Assembly: GCF_019145475.1 (NCBI RefSeq)
Contig: NZ_JAHTKI010000001.1
Span: 372,001-436,000, forward strand
Length of the DNA stretch: 64,000 bases
Direction: 5' to 3'
Origin: Pseudomonas botevensis
GTDB lineage: Bacteria > Pseudomonadota > Gammaproteobacteria > Pseudomonadales > Pseudomonadaceae
Shown: one piece after another, positions 1-7,822 of the stretch
How the letters are laid out: each line of letters begins with the position of its first letter
Position numbering within the stretch: the first letter of the stretch is position 1
Notes under the pieces: generated by a model
What the model was told of the DNA's origin: nothing
Databases searched by the model: none
The model's input: the letters and a program-made list of their open reading frames with translations, nothing else
Position numbers and translations under genes: made by a program

Positions 1-141
1 GATCTTTGCGATGAAGGCAAATGCGTCGCGGAGAAGTTCAAGGAACTCGGTGGCCTGCTTCATGAACGCTTCGAACTGGAAGATTGCCTGATCGAAGTGC
101 TGCACACCGCACACAAGGAAGCGGCTCCGGCTCAGGCCTGA
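1..141 (+). CDS. algQ: Anti-sigma-70 factor Rsd/AlgQ, C-terminal end (partial at window start)
   Basis: Only the last 46 codons are present, reading in frame from base 1 to TGA at 139-141. The segment [16 protein letters not shown] is the conserved C-terminal helix of AlgQ/Rsd, which binds region 4 of the housekeeping sigma factor and in P. aeruginosa affects alginate and siderophore genes. The cut is made by the window edge and is not a biological truncation. The position next to an FKBP gene and algP fits the usual Pseudomonas order. Identification rests on a short but distinctive stretch. Confidence 0.85.
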   Translation, partial: DLCDEGKCVAEKFKELGGLLHERFELEDCLIEVLHTAHKEAAPAQA

Positions 142-202
142 AACCCACTCCCGCAATACCTGAAAACGGTGCGCCATGGCGCACCGTTTTTCGTTTGGGC
201 GA

Positions 203-868
203 TCAGCTGGTGGCGCCCTTGAGTTCCACTTCAAACACCAGTGGCGTGAACGGCGCGATCAGGTCACCGGCACCATCGGCGCCATAGGCTTGATCCGATG
301 GAATGACCAGACGCCACTTCGCGCCCACCGGCATGTTCTGCAACGCGGTGCGCCATCCGGCGATCACGCTGTCGAGGTTGAACCATTGTGGCTGAGTGTT
401 CTGATCGAACACCGTGCCATCCGGCAGTCGACCGATGTACAGCACCTGCACTTTTCCGTCCGGCCCGGCCTTGGCGCCATTGCCCGGTGTCAGCTCGGTC
501 AGCAGGATGCCGTCGGCGAGTTCCTTGACCCCCGGCCTGGCTTTTTCAGCCGTCAGAAAACGTCGCTCGTTTTCCATCGCCGCATCACTCGACGGCATCG
601 CGGCCTGCTCGGCAGTCTGCGATTCATGGTCGGCCAGGATCTGTTCGATCCGCGCCTCGCTCAGTGCCAGCGGCTTGCCTTGATAAGCCTGCTGCAAGCC
701 TTCGATCAGCGCCTGGATCTGCAACTGCGGGACCTCCTGGCGCAGCCGTTCGCCGAGGCTCGCGCCTAGGCTGTAGGCCAGATCATGAGCCTCGTTCTGC
801 GGGTTTTTTTCGTCAGCCTGGGCGGCGCAAAAAACCATGCAGAGGGATAAAAAAAGGTAGCGCGACAT
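203..868 (-). CDS. FKBP-type peptidyl-prolyl cis-trans isomerase, exported
   Basis: 221-residue protein. An N-terminal signal peptide (MSRYLFLSLCMVFCAAQA) is followed by an FKBP-N dimerisation region (residues about 25-105, with the typical DLAYSLGASLGERL opening) and a C-terminal FKBP domain (about 115-218) with VQVLYIGRLPDGTVFDQN, VIAGWRTALQNMPVGAKW and LVFEVEL. It is probably a periplasmic folding catalyst of the Mip/FkpA type. An upstream in-frame ATG at 961 would add 31 residues without a signal peptide; the start at 868 is chosen because GGAG lies just ahead of it and the signal peptide then begins at residue 1. It lies between algQ and algP, transcribed towards algQ. Confidence 0.9.
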   Translation of the reverse strand: MSRYLFLSLCMVFCAAQADEKNPQNEAHDLAYSLGASLGERLRQEVPQLQIQALIEGLQQAYQGKPLALSEARIEQILADHESQTAEQAAMPSSDAAMENERRFLTAEKARPGVKELADGILLTELTPGNGAKAGPDGKVQVLYIGRLPDGTVFDQNTQPQWFNLDSVIAGWRTALQNMPVGAKWRLVIPSDQAYGADGAGDLIAPFTPLVFEVELKGATS

Positions 869-1060
869 GGGCACTCTCCGTCCTGAGATGGGCGAGATTA
901 TGCCAGCGCAAACGTCTGCAACGGTGAACTGCTTTTGCCAATGTGAAGAAGATTTTCGCAACGTTGCAACGCGGGGCTTTCGATACTGTCAAGATGCCCT
1001 AGCGGCGGCTACGGCAGAGGTCTAGTATGAGCCGCACTCACGTCAGCCAGGAGGTAAACC

Positions 1061-2197
1061 ATGTCGGCCACCAAGAAGCCTGTAAATACTCCGTTGCACT
1101 TACTCCAACAGCTCTCGGGCAGCTTGCTCGAACATTTGGAAAACGCTTGCTCCCAAGCCTTGGCTGATGCTGAAAAACTGCTCGCCAAACTGGAAAAGCA
1201 ACGCGGCAAGGCGCAAGAAAAACTGCACAAATCCCGTACCAAATTGCAAGACGCAGCAGCGGCCGGCAAAGCCAAGGCGCAGACCAAGGCCAAGGGTGCC
1301 GTGAAGGAACTCGAAGACTTGCTGGACGCGTTGAAGGATCGTCAGTCCGATACCCGCAGCTACATTCTGCAACTCAAGCGCGATGCCCAGGAAAGCCTGA
1401 AACTGGCCCAGGGTGTCGGTCGTGTTCAAGAGGCCGTGGGCAAGGCGTTGTCCGCCCGCGCCGCCAAACCGGCAGCGGCTCCTGCGAAGAAAGCGGCTGC
1501 TAAACCTGCCGCCAAACCGGCTGCAAAAGCAGCGGCCAAACCGGCTGCCAAGCCTGCTGCGGCCAAGGCTCCTGTGAAAGCTGCTGCAAAACCTGCGGCG
1601 AAACCGGCTGCTGCGAGCGCTGCAAAACCAGCTGCTAAAACCCCTGCGGCCAAACCTGCCGCCGCCAAACCGGCTGCTGCAAAACCAGCGGCAAAACCCG
1701 TAGCGAAAACCGCCGCTGCAAAAGCCGCTCCGGCGAAAACCGCTGCCGCGAAGCCTGCTGCAAAACCGGCAGCCAAGCCTGCCGCAAAACCAGCCGCTAG
1801 AACGGCTGCTGCCAAACCTGCAGCCAAGGCAGCCGCCAAACCGGTGGCAGCCAAACCCGCTGCGAAACCAGCGGCAAAACCTGCTGTAAAAGCGGCCGCA
1901 AAACCTGCAGCCAAGCCGGCTGCGAAACCAGCTGCCGCTGCGAAACCTGCAACCACCGCCGCCAAGCCCGCTGCAAAACCGGCAGCCAAACCTGCCGCGA
2001 AAAAACCAGCCACCGCCAGACCTGCTGCTGCCAAGCCAGCCGCTGCGAAACCGGCTACCGCTCCTGCTGCCAAACCCGCCGCGCCGGCAACCCCGGCTTC
2101 GAGCGCAGCATCCGCACCAGCCGCCTCTACCTCGACCACCGCGCCATCCGCCGCGCCTGCGTCGAGCGTCGCCAGCAACCCGACCAGCGCTTCCTAA
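1061..2197 (+). CDS. algP: AlgP, histone H1-like DNA-binding protein
   Basis: 378 residues. Residues 1-135 form a helical, charged N-terminal domain (LLQQLSGSLLEHLENACSQAL...). From about residue 140 to 345 the protein is a run of KPAA/AAKP units rich in Lys, Ala and Pro, like the tail of eukaryotic histone H1. It ends in an Ala/Ser/Thr tail without Lys. A strong ribosome-binding site (AGGAGG) precedes the ATG at 1061. In P. aeruginosa AlgP (AlgR3) binds DNA and affects algD transcription; its repeat tract is known to be unstable. The last bases overlap the convergent gene at 2194. Whether it controls alginate here is not shown by the sequence. Confidence 0.93.
   Translation: MSATKKPVNTPLHLLQQLSGSLLEHLENACSQALADAEKLLAKLEKQRGKAQEKLHKSRTKLQDAAAAGKAKAQTKAKGAVKELEDLLDALKDRQSDTRSYILQLKRDAQESLKLAQGVGRVQEAVGKALSARAAKPAAAPAKKAAAKPAAKPAAKAAAKPAAKPAAAKAPVKAAAKPAAKPAAASAAKPAAKTPAAKPAAAKPAAAKPAAKPVAKTAAAKAAPAKTAAAKPAAKPAAKPAAKPAARTAAAKPAAKAAAKPVAAKPAAKPAAKPAVKAAAKPAAKPAAKPAAAAKPATTAAKPAAKPAAKPAAKKPATARPAAAKPAAAKPATAPAAKPAAPATPASSAASAPAASTSTTAPSAAPASSVASNPTSAS
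1470..2100 (+). repeat. Degenerate tandem codon repeat (AAxCCxGC[CT]GC units) inside algP
   Basis: The DNA coding the KPAA tail is a long array of 9- and 12-base units based on AAA/AAG-CCx-GCx-(GCx). Third positions vary freely, so the units are similar but not identical. Arrays of this kind recombine by slippage; in P. aeruginosa deletions within algP were described. Boundaries are approximate. Confidence 0.85.
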
Positions 2198-2655
2198 GCG
2201 CCGGTCGCCGCGACGCGCAGCACCCGCAGCGCGTCGCGGTTCAGGTTGGCCGCAGTGCCCGCCAAGGCTTCCAGCCAGTCACTTGACTCCTTAGAGTTGC
2301 GCGGCCAGCCCTGCGCCGTGCCTTCCAGTCGCGACAGCAAAGCGCGCTCCGCCTCCAGTTCCAGGCCCTTGATCTGATCGCGCATGCCCTTGAGCACCGG
2401 GTCAGCCTCGGCTGTCGTTTTCCACTGCATGCGCAACGTACGCAGCGGTTGCACCACCTCCCTGTCCCAGGGAGCGGTCACTTCCTGAAGCTGTTGCACG
2501 CGCGCCTCATCGCAGGTCACGTCACGCTGCTCCAGCCATAAACCACAGAGCATCAGGCACACGCTGGCCCCGGCCGATTGCAGGTGCAGACAAGCATCCT
2601 CCACACCCGGACGGGCGTAGACGGCAAGGGCAAAGCTCCACAGGTCAGAGGACAT
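2194..2655 (-). CDS. TIGR02444 family protein, unknown function
   Basis: 153 residues with no signal peptide or membrane segment. The opening DLWSFALAVYARPGVEDACL, with CLMLCGLWLE next, is typical of the TIGR02444 family found in gamma-proteobacteria near the yheS-type ABC-F gene. The rest is predicted helical with many charged residues. It overlaps the 3' end of algP by 4 bases (convergent) and starts 50 bases from the divergent ABC-F gene at 2706. No catalytic motif is recognisable. Function unknown. Confidence 0.8.
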   Translation of the reverse strand: MSSDLWSFALAVYARPGVEDACLHLQSAGASVCLMLCGLWLEQRDVTCDEARVQQLQEVTAPWDREVVQPLRTLRMQWKTTAEADPVLKGMRDQIKGLELEAERALLSRLEGTAQGWPRNSKESSDWLEALAGTAANLNRDALRVLRVAATGA

Positions 2656-2705
2656 CGTGCTACTCGCGCCAGTTGTGAGCGAAGCTGGTAGACTCCGCCG
2701 CCATT

Positions 2706-4616
2706 ATGATCCGACTTCAGAACCTGACTTTACAGCGTGGCCCGCAACGTCTGCTAGAAGACGCCGAGCTGACCCTGCACGCCGGCCACAAAGCCGGCCT
2801 CATCGGTGCCAACGGCGCCGGCAAATCCAGCCTGTTCGCCTTGCTGCGCGGTGAGTTGCACCCGGACTCGGGCGACTGCCTGTTGCCGGCCGACTGGCGG
2901 ATCGCCCACATGCGTCAGGAGGTCGATACCCTCGAGCGCCTGGCGGTCGACTATGTGCTCGACGGCGATCTGCGCCTGCGTGAAGTGCAGCGCGATCTTG
3001 CTGCCGCCGAAGAAGCCCACGACGGCACCGCACTGGCGCGTTTGCACGCCGAACTCGACAGCGCCGACGGCTACACCGCCGACGCGCGCGCGCGAAAATT
3101 GCTCGCCGGCCTCGGTTTCACCAATGAACAGATGGATCGTCAGGTAGGAGATTTCTCCGGTGGCTGGCGGATGCGTCTGAACCTTGCGCAGGCTTTGATG
3201 TGTCCGTCAGACCTGCTGCTGCTCGACGAACCGACCAACCACCTGGACCTCGACGCCATCATCTGGCTCGAAGAGTGGCTGAAAAGTTACCCGGGCACCT
3301 TGCTGCTGATTTCCCACGACCGGGACTTCCTCGATGAAGTCGTCGATCACGTGGCCCACGTCGACCAGCGCAAACTGACCCTGTACCGGGGCGGCTACAC
3401 CGCGTTCGAACGTGCCCGTGCCGAGCGTCTGGCCCAGCAACAACAGGCCTACGAGAAGCAGCAGGCGCAGCGTGCGCACATGGAAAGCTACATTGCCCGG
3501 TTCAAGGCCCAGGCCACCAAGGCCCGTCAGGCCCAGAGCCGGATCAAGGCCCTGGAACGGATGGAAGAGCTGTCGGCGGCCCACGTCGATTCGCCGTTCG
3601 ATTTCGTGTTCCGCGAGTCGACCAAGATTTCCAGCCCGCTGATCGACCTGTCCGACGCACGTCTGGGCTACGGCGAGAAAACCATCCTGGAGAAGGTCAA
3701 GCTGCAACTGACCCCGGGTGCGCGGATCGGCCTGCTCGGCCCCAACGGCGCGGGCAAGTCGACCCTGATCAAGAACCTTGCCGGCGAGCTTTCACCGCTG
3801 GCCGGGCGCATGACCCGTGGCGAGAACACCGTGGTCGGTTACTTCGCCCAGCATCAACTCGACTCGCTGGACTCCAAGGCCAGCCCGTTGCTGCACTTGC
3901 AGCGTCTGGCGCCGACCGAGCGTGAGCAGACCCTGCGTGACTTCCTCGGCGGTTTCGACTTCCGGGGCGCGCGGATCGACGAGCCGGTGCTGAATTTCTC
4001 CGGTGGTGAAAAGGCCCGCCTGGCCCTGGCGCTGATCGCCTGGGAACGCCCTAACCTGTTGTTGCTCGACGAACCGACCAACCACCTGGACCTGGAAATG
4101 CGCCTGGCGCTGACCATGGCGTTGCAGGAATTCAGTGGCGCGGTACTGGTGGTTTCCCACGACCGGCACCTGCTCAAGAGCACCACCGACAACTTCTATC
4201 TGGTCGCGAACGGCAAGGTCGAAGAGTTCGACGGCGATCTGGAAGACTACGCGCGCTGGCTGGTCGACTATCGCCAGCGCAACGCGCCGGTCAGCAGCAC
4301 CCCGGTGAATCCGGACAAAACCGACAAGAAGGCCCAGCGCCAGGCCGCCGCCGCGCTGCGTCAGCAGTTGGCGCCGCACAAACGCGAAGCCGACAAGCTG
4401 GAAGCCGAGTTGGGCAAGCTGCACGAGAAACTGGCCAAGGTCGACGCCAGCCTCGGCGATAGCGACATCTACGAGCCGGCGCGCAAGAACGAACTGCGTG
4501 ACCTGCTGGCCGAGCAGGCCAAATTGAAAGTCCGCGAAGCCGAGCTTGAAGAGGCGTGGATGGAGGCTCTGGAAACCCTGGAAAGCATGCAGGCGGAGCT
4601 GGAGGCGATGTCGTGA
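2706..4616 (+). CDS. ABC-F family ATPase (YheS/Uup type)
   Basis: 636 residues with two ABC ATPase domains and no membrane segments. The first domain has Walker A GANGAGKSS (about residue 35), signature FSGGWRMRL and Walker B LLLDEPTNHLDLDAI. The second has GPNGAGKST (about 345), signature FSGGEKARL and LLLDEPTNHLDLEM. A linker of Gln/Arg/Lys-rich helices (about 230-285) separates them, and a C-terminal coiled coil (about 540-636) resembles the DNA/RNA-binding tail of YheS/Uup. ABC-F proteins act on ribosomes, not in transport. Its stop overlaps the start of the next gene (TGATG), indicating translational coupling. Confidence 0.93.
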   Translation: MIRLQNLTLQRGPQRLLEDAELTLHAGHKAGLIGANGAGKSSLFALLRGELHPDSGDCLLPADWRIAHMRQEVDTLERLAVDYVLDGDLRLREVQRDLAAAEEAHDGTALARLHAELDSADGYTADARARKLLAGLGFTNEQMDRQVGDFSGGWRMRLNLAQALMCPSDLLLLDEPTNHLDLDAIIWLEEWLKSYPGTLLLISHDRDFLDEVVDHVAHVDQRKLTLYRGGYTAFERARAERLAQQQQAYEKQQAQRAHMESYIARFKAQATKARQAQSRIKALERMEELSAAHVDSPFDFVFRESTKISSPLIDLSDARLGYGEKTILEKVKLQLTPGARIGLLGPNGAGKSTLIKNLAGELSPLAGRMTRGENTVVGYFAQHQLDSLDSKASPLLHLQRLAPTEREQTLRDFLGGFDFRGARIDEPVLNFSGGEKARLALALIAWERPNLLLLDEPTNHLDLEMRLALTMALQEFSGAVLVVSHDRHLLKSTTDNFYLVANGKVEEFDGDLEDYARWLVDYRQRNAPVSSTPVNPDKTDKKAQRQAAAALRQQLAPHKREADKLEAELGKLHEKLAKVDASLGDSDIYEPARKNELRDLLAEQAKLKVREAELEEAWMEALETLESMQAELEAMS

Positions 4617-5197
4617 TGGAAGCGTTCAAGCTTCCGTTGCCGGCGGTGTGGGTCGAGCCGATCTGGTTCGGCGTGCAGATTCTGCTGATCCTGCTGGCCG
4701 GTTACTTCGCCCAGCGCTTCGTTGCGCGGTTCCTGACCCGCCTGGGCGAACGCTATCCGTTTCCGCCGCAACTGCTGATGCCGCTGCGCGGAATCCTGCG
4801 TTGGCTGATCATGGGCAGCGCGCTGATCTTCGTGCTCGAGCGTCTCGGGGTGTCGGCCACGGTGCTGTGGACCGCGCTGTCGGGGTTCGTCGCGGTGGCG
4901 GCGGTGGCGTTTTTCGCCATGTGGAGCGTACTGTCGAACCTGCTCTGCGCGATTCTGATCTTCACCGTCGGGCCGTTTCGCCTGGGCGATGTGGTGGAGT
5001 TGGTGGATACCACCGACAAGCCAGGCGTCAAAGGCCGGGTGGTGGCGATCAATCTGCTCTACACCACGCTGATCGAGGCCGAAGAACTGGGCACCGGCAG
5101 CGCCATGGTGCAAGTGCCGAACAGCCTGTTCTTCCAGCGTTCGGTGCGACGCTGGCGCGGAAGCGATGTGCTGCCGTCGAGCGGTTTCGAGAAGTAG
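4616..5197 (+). CDS. Small-conductance mechanosensitive channel (MscS-domain) protein, short form
   Basis: 193 residues. There are three hydrophobic segments (about 13-33, 58-80, 85-108), then a beta-rich MscS middle domain with GPFRLGDVVEL, GRVVAINLLYTTL and VQVPNSLFFQ. The large C-terminal cage of E. coli MscS is missing, so it is a minimal form. The ATG overlaps the TGA of the ABC-F gene by one base (an in-frame GTG precedes it), so the two are co-translated. It is likely an inner-membrane osmotic safety channel; gating was not assessable. Confidence 0.85.
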   Translation: MEAFKLPLPAVWVEPIWFGVQILLILLAGYFAQRFVARFLTRLGERYPFPPQLLMPLRGILRWLIMGSALIFVLERLGVSATVLWTALSGFVAVAAVAFFAMWSVLSNLLCAILIFTVGPFRLGDVVELVDTTDKPGVKGRVVAINLLYTTLIEAEELGTGSAMVQVPNSLFFQRSVRRWRGSDVLPSSGFEK

Positions 5198-5221
5198 GCT
5201 CCTGCGGTGTCCGGGCGTAGG

Positions 5222-5253
5222 CCTTTGCGGGCACGTCCGCTCCCACGGGTCCC
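5222..5253. repeat. REP-like palindromic remnant
   Basis: TTTGCGGGCACGTCCGCTCCCAC resembles half of the Pseudomonas REP hairpin seen intact at 12881-12943, with substitutions. It lies in the gap between the mechanosensitive channel and LysE genes. Confidence 0.45.
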
Positions 5254-5338
5254 TGCAACATCCTGCAAAAATCGGTAGTCATCCAGCCAAAACCGCATTA
5301 GCTTTGAGGATTGTCACGAGTCCGAGTCGAGGTGTGCG

Positions 5339-5971
5339 ATGGAGCTTCAAACATGGCTGGCGTTTTTTGCCGCCTGCTGGGTGATCAGTCTTTCTCCGGG
5401 TGCCGGCGCCATTGCGTCGATGTCCAGCGGCCTGCAATACGGTTTCTGGCGCGGCTACTGGAACGCCCTCGGCCTGCAGATCGGTCTGGCTGTGCAGATT
5501 GCTATCGTGGGTGCCGGTGTCGGCGCGATCCTCACGGCCTCGGCCACCGCCTTCCACGCGATCAAATGGTTCGGTGTCGCCTACCTGGTTTACCTCGCGA
5601 TCAAGCAATGGCGCGCATTGCCGATGGACATGAGTGACGATGCGGCGGTCAGGCCGATCGGCAAGCCGCTGGCCCTGGTGTTCCGTGGCTTTCTGGTGAA
5701 CATCAGCAACCCCAAGGCTCTGGTGTTCATGCTGGCGGTGCTGCCACAGTTCATCAATCCCCATGCGCCGCTGTTGATCCAGTACGTGGTGATCGGCGTG
5801 ACCATGATTGCGGTCGACCTGATCGTCATGGCCGGCTACACCGGCCTGGCTTCGAAAGTCTTGCGCCTGCTGCGTACACCGACTCAGCAGAAGCGCATGA
5901 ACCGCACGTTTGCCGGGCTGTTCATCGGCGCGGCGGCGTTCATGGCGACCTTGCGCAAAGCGGCCGTTTAA
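5339..5971 (+). CDS. LysE/RhtB family amino-acid exporter
   Basis: 210 residues, strongly hydrophobic with about six membrane segments. The family motif SLSPGAGAIASMSSG lies near residue 18, and FHAIKWFGVAYLVYLAIKQWR and GFLVNISNPKALVFMLAVLPQF follow in the expected order. LysE/RhtB proteins export amino acids or related compounds by proton exchange. The substrate cannot be read from sequence. The start has a GAGGTG ribosome-binding site 5 bases upstream. It is followed by a clear terminator. Confidence 0.92.
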   Translation: MELQTWLAFFAACWVISLSPGAGAIASMSSGLQYGFWRGYWNALGLQIGLAVQIAIVGAGVGAILTASATAFHAIKWFGVAYLVYLAIKQWRALPMDMSDDAAVRPIGKPLALVFRGFLVNISNPKALVFMLAVLPQFINPHAPLLIQYVVIGVTMIAVDLIVMAGYTGLASKVLRLLRTPTQQKRMNRTFAGLFIGAAAFMATLRKAAV

Positions 5972-5983
5972 ACCCGCCGCCAC

Positions 5984-6014
5984 AAAAAAGGCGACCTGTT
6001 CAGGTCGCCTTTTT
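5984..6014. terminator. Bidirectional Rho-independent terminator
   Basis: A run of A precedes and a run of T follows a perfect stem GGCGACCT/AGGTCGCC around a short loop. It lies between the convergent lysE-type gene and the gene at 6062-6805, so it can serve both strands. Confidence 0.9.
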
Positions 6015-6061
6015 CGTTTCAGGCCGGGACGCCGAGCGCCCCGCACGGCATTACCGAGCAA

Positions 6062-6805
6062 TCATTTAAGAATCACTGGCGCCGTGTCACGCGGCAGATT
6101 GTTGCGCTGCTGCGGTTCGCGCGGCTGCTCGTAACCACCGCCACCGAGCTGCATGCTCAGTTGCCCGGCCACGTCCTCGCCCAGCGCCTTCGACACGTCA
6201 CGCACCACCCGTGGGCGGTTCAGCGAGATCTTGATGTCGCGACCATTCACCAGTTTGGTGTCCTGCGCTTCACCCATCGCCGTGAAGGCCGAGGTGATTT
6301 CGAAGGTCTTGGTGTTGATCAGGCTGAAGTCCGCCACCAACGTCAGGCCCAGCACCGCCGAATAGCTGTCGGTATTGGCCAGCTCGTTCATGTCCTGGGT
6401 GAAGTCGATGTCCGACACGGTGCCGAACAGCACGTAGTCGGCGCCCTTGAAGTTACCGGCCTTGATCCGCTTGATCACGTCGTAGACGTCACCCTTGGAC
6501 GAGGCGGTGTACGGCGTGCCCTGCACCAGCTGGAACATGCCGGTACGGAGGATTTCACCCTTGATGTCGCCGGTGAATTTGCGCAGTTCGGTCTGCTCGA
6601 TGTAACTGGTGCGCGCTTCCAGCTCGTTGTAGCTCGAAGAGCCGCTGGCGCTGTAGTAACCCTCGCGGTAATTGCTCTGCGCCGAAACGATGTGGATGTA
6701 TTGCTCCACGCGTTCCTGGTACGCCAGATCCGTCACCGCGACTTTCGGGGCCGCCTGCGCGCCGAACGCGCAAGCCAGGGCCATCATGCCAATCCATGCA
6801 CGCAT
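6062..6805 (-). CDS. Exported CsgG/LpoB-like protein, last gene of the envelope cluster
   Basis: 247 residues with a signal peptide (MRAWIGMMALACAFGAQA) cleaved about residue 18 and no lipobox cysteine. The mature protein begins PKVAVTDLAY, like the first strand of CsgG/LpoB-fold proteins. It later has a GADYVLFGTVSDIDF stretch typical of the central strand of that fold and LVADFSLINTKTFEI. The C-terminus is Gln/Pro/Arg rich. It starts 3 bases after the stop of the LpoB-like gene, so it is the distal gene of that operon. It is probably periplasmic or bound to the outer-membrane partners. Exact function unknown; the CsgG-like assignment is inference from motif shape. Confidence 0.7.
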   Translation of the reverse strand: MRAWIGMMALACAFGAQAAPKVAVTDLAYQERVEQYIHIVSAQSNYREGYYSASGSSSYNELEARTSYIEQTELRKFTGDIKGEILRTGMFQLVQGTPYTASSKGDVYDVIKRIKAGNFKGADYVLFGTVSDIDFTQDMNELANTDSYSAVLGLTLVADFSLINTKTFEITSAFTAMGEAQDTKLVNGRDIKISLNRPRVVRDVSKALGEDVAGQLSMQLGGGGYEQPREPQQRNNLPRDTAPVILK

Positions 6806-6808
6806 CGA

Positions 6809-7396
6809 TTAACGCTCCGTGGTTTTGCGGATCTCTTTTTCGTCCATCCACTCGGCCAGACCGCTTTCGACGTCGATCAATTGCAGGCTGAATTTGTAGA
6901 AGACGTCCTTGTAGTCGCTGCTGCGCTTGACGATCGAACTGATCGAACCTTCGATGCGGTACTTGGCAGCCACCATGTTGCCGGTCTTGGCCACGGTGCT
7001 CTTCTTGTACAGGCCGCTCTGGTTCTGCAGCTTGAGCTGGTCAACCTGGCTCTGCATCGCGTTGTTGTCGCTGGCGAAGCGGGCGGTGCCGGACTTCATC
7101 AGCTGAGTCTTGATGCTGGTGGTGATTTCGCGGGTGTCGATGTATTCGCTGGTCTTGTTCTTCACGTCGTAGACCTGAACCACCGGACGGCCTTGCAGGA
7201 TGCCGGACTGCGCCAGGGAACGGGTCATCGACTCGGCGATCATTTGCAGGTCGGTGGAACCGAATTCGTTGGTGACGGTTTCAACGGCCTTGGTGTCGCC
7301 GTAGCTGATGTTCTTGCTGCCCAGGGTCGGCGAAGTGTTGGCGCAACCGGAGGCCAGCAGGGCGATGACAGCGATGCAGGAAAAGCGTGCAAACAT
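6809..7396 (-). CDS. LpoB-like outer-membrane lipoprotein (COG3417 type)
   Basis: 195 residues with a lipoprotein signal (LLASGC, Cys19). The mature part has features of the LpoB family: MIAESMTRSL, RPVVQVYDVKNKTSEYIDTREITTSIKTQL, YRIEGSIS and the C-terminal EWMDEKEIRK. In E. coli LpoB reaches through the peptidoglycan to stimulate PBP1b. Pseudomonas PBP1b is reported to use a different activator, LpoP, so an activator role should not be assumed. It lies 36 bases after the YcfL-like gene in the same order as ycfL-lpoB in E. coli, which supports the family call. Confidence 0.82.
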   Translation of the reverse strand: MFARFSCIAVIALLASGCANTSPTLGSKNISYGDTKAVETVTNEFGSTDLQMIAESMTRSLAQSGILQGRPVVQVYDVKNKTSEYIDTREITTSIKTQLMKSGTARFASDNNAMQSQVDQLKLQNQSGLYKKSTVAKTGNMVAAKYRIEGSISSIVKRSSDYKDVFYKFSLQLIDVESGLAEWMDEKEIRKTTER

Positions 7397-7432
7397 GGGA
7401 ATGCTCTCTAAAACAGGAATAGGGTGTCGGGC

Positions 7433-7807
7433 TTAAGGCGTCTTGAGTTCCAGGCGGAAATCCACGGCCTTGGGCGTCGGGGCGATGGCCTGGATGAAGC
7501 TGGTCTGGGCGCCGTACATCATCTGGCTCTTCCAGACTTCTTCTTCGGCGACCGGGAACCCCTCGGGGCCGAGCCAGGCGAAGCGGTAGTAGAACGTCTT
7601 GTTGCTGTTGAGGGTGTTGGTCAACTGCACATTAACGGTCATGAAACCGTTTTCCCGGGCGACGCGCATGGCGCCGACAGCAATGTGTTTCTGCTGGCCC
7701 ATGACCACGACCTTGCTCGCGGCGCTGCCCGGCTCCGGTGGTGGCGGGGTGGCGCAGCCGCTCGCCAACAGGGCGAGGGCGGCGACGGCGATGAGTTTGA
7801 AGCGCAT
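7433..7807 (-). CDS. YcfL-like lipoprotein (DUF1425)
   Basis: 124 residues with signal peptide and lipobox LLASGC (Cys18), then a Pro-rich linker and a small beta domain (MRVARENGFMTVNVQLTNT, YYRFAWLGPEGFPV, VDFRLEL) characteristic of YcfL/DUF1425. No enzyme motif is seen. It starts 15 bases after the COG3014 gene and precedes the LpoB-like gene. It is likely an outer-membrane lipoprotein working with its neighbours. Confidence 0.85.
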   Translation of the reverse strand: MRFKLIAVAALALLASGCATPPPPEPGSAASKVVVMGQQKHIAVGAMRVARENGFMTVNVQLTNTLNSNKTFYYRFAWLGPEGFPVAEEEVWKSQMMYGAQTSFIQAIAPTPKAVDFRLELKTP

Positions 7808-7822
7808 GCAAAGACTCCGTTC

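Noticed and set aside
1470..2100. Repeat array resembling a CRISPR
   Set aside because: Units are codons of Lys-Pro-Ala repeats without regular spacers and lie inside an open frame.
1426..2178. Long minus-strand open frame (250 codons) rich in Ala and Gly
   Set aside because: It is the mirror image of the algP repeat; alanine-rich repeats read in another frame stay open. No ribosome-binding site and no homology visible.
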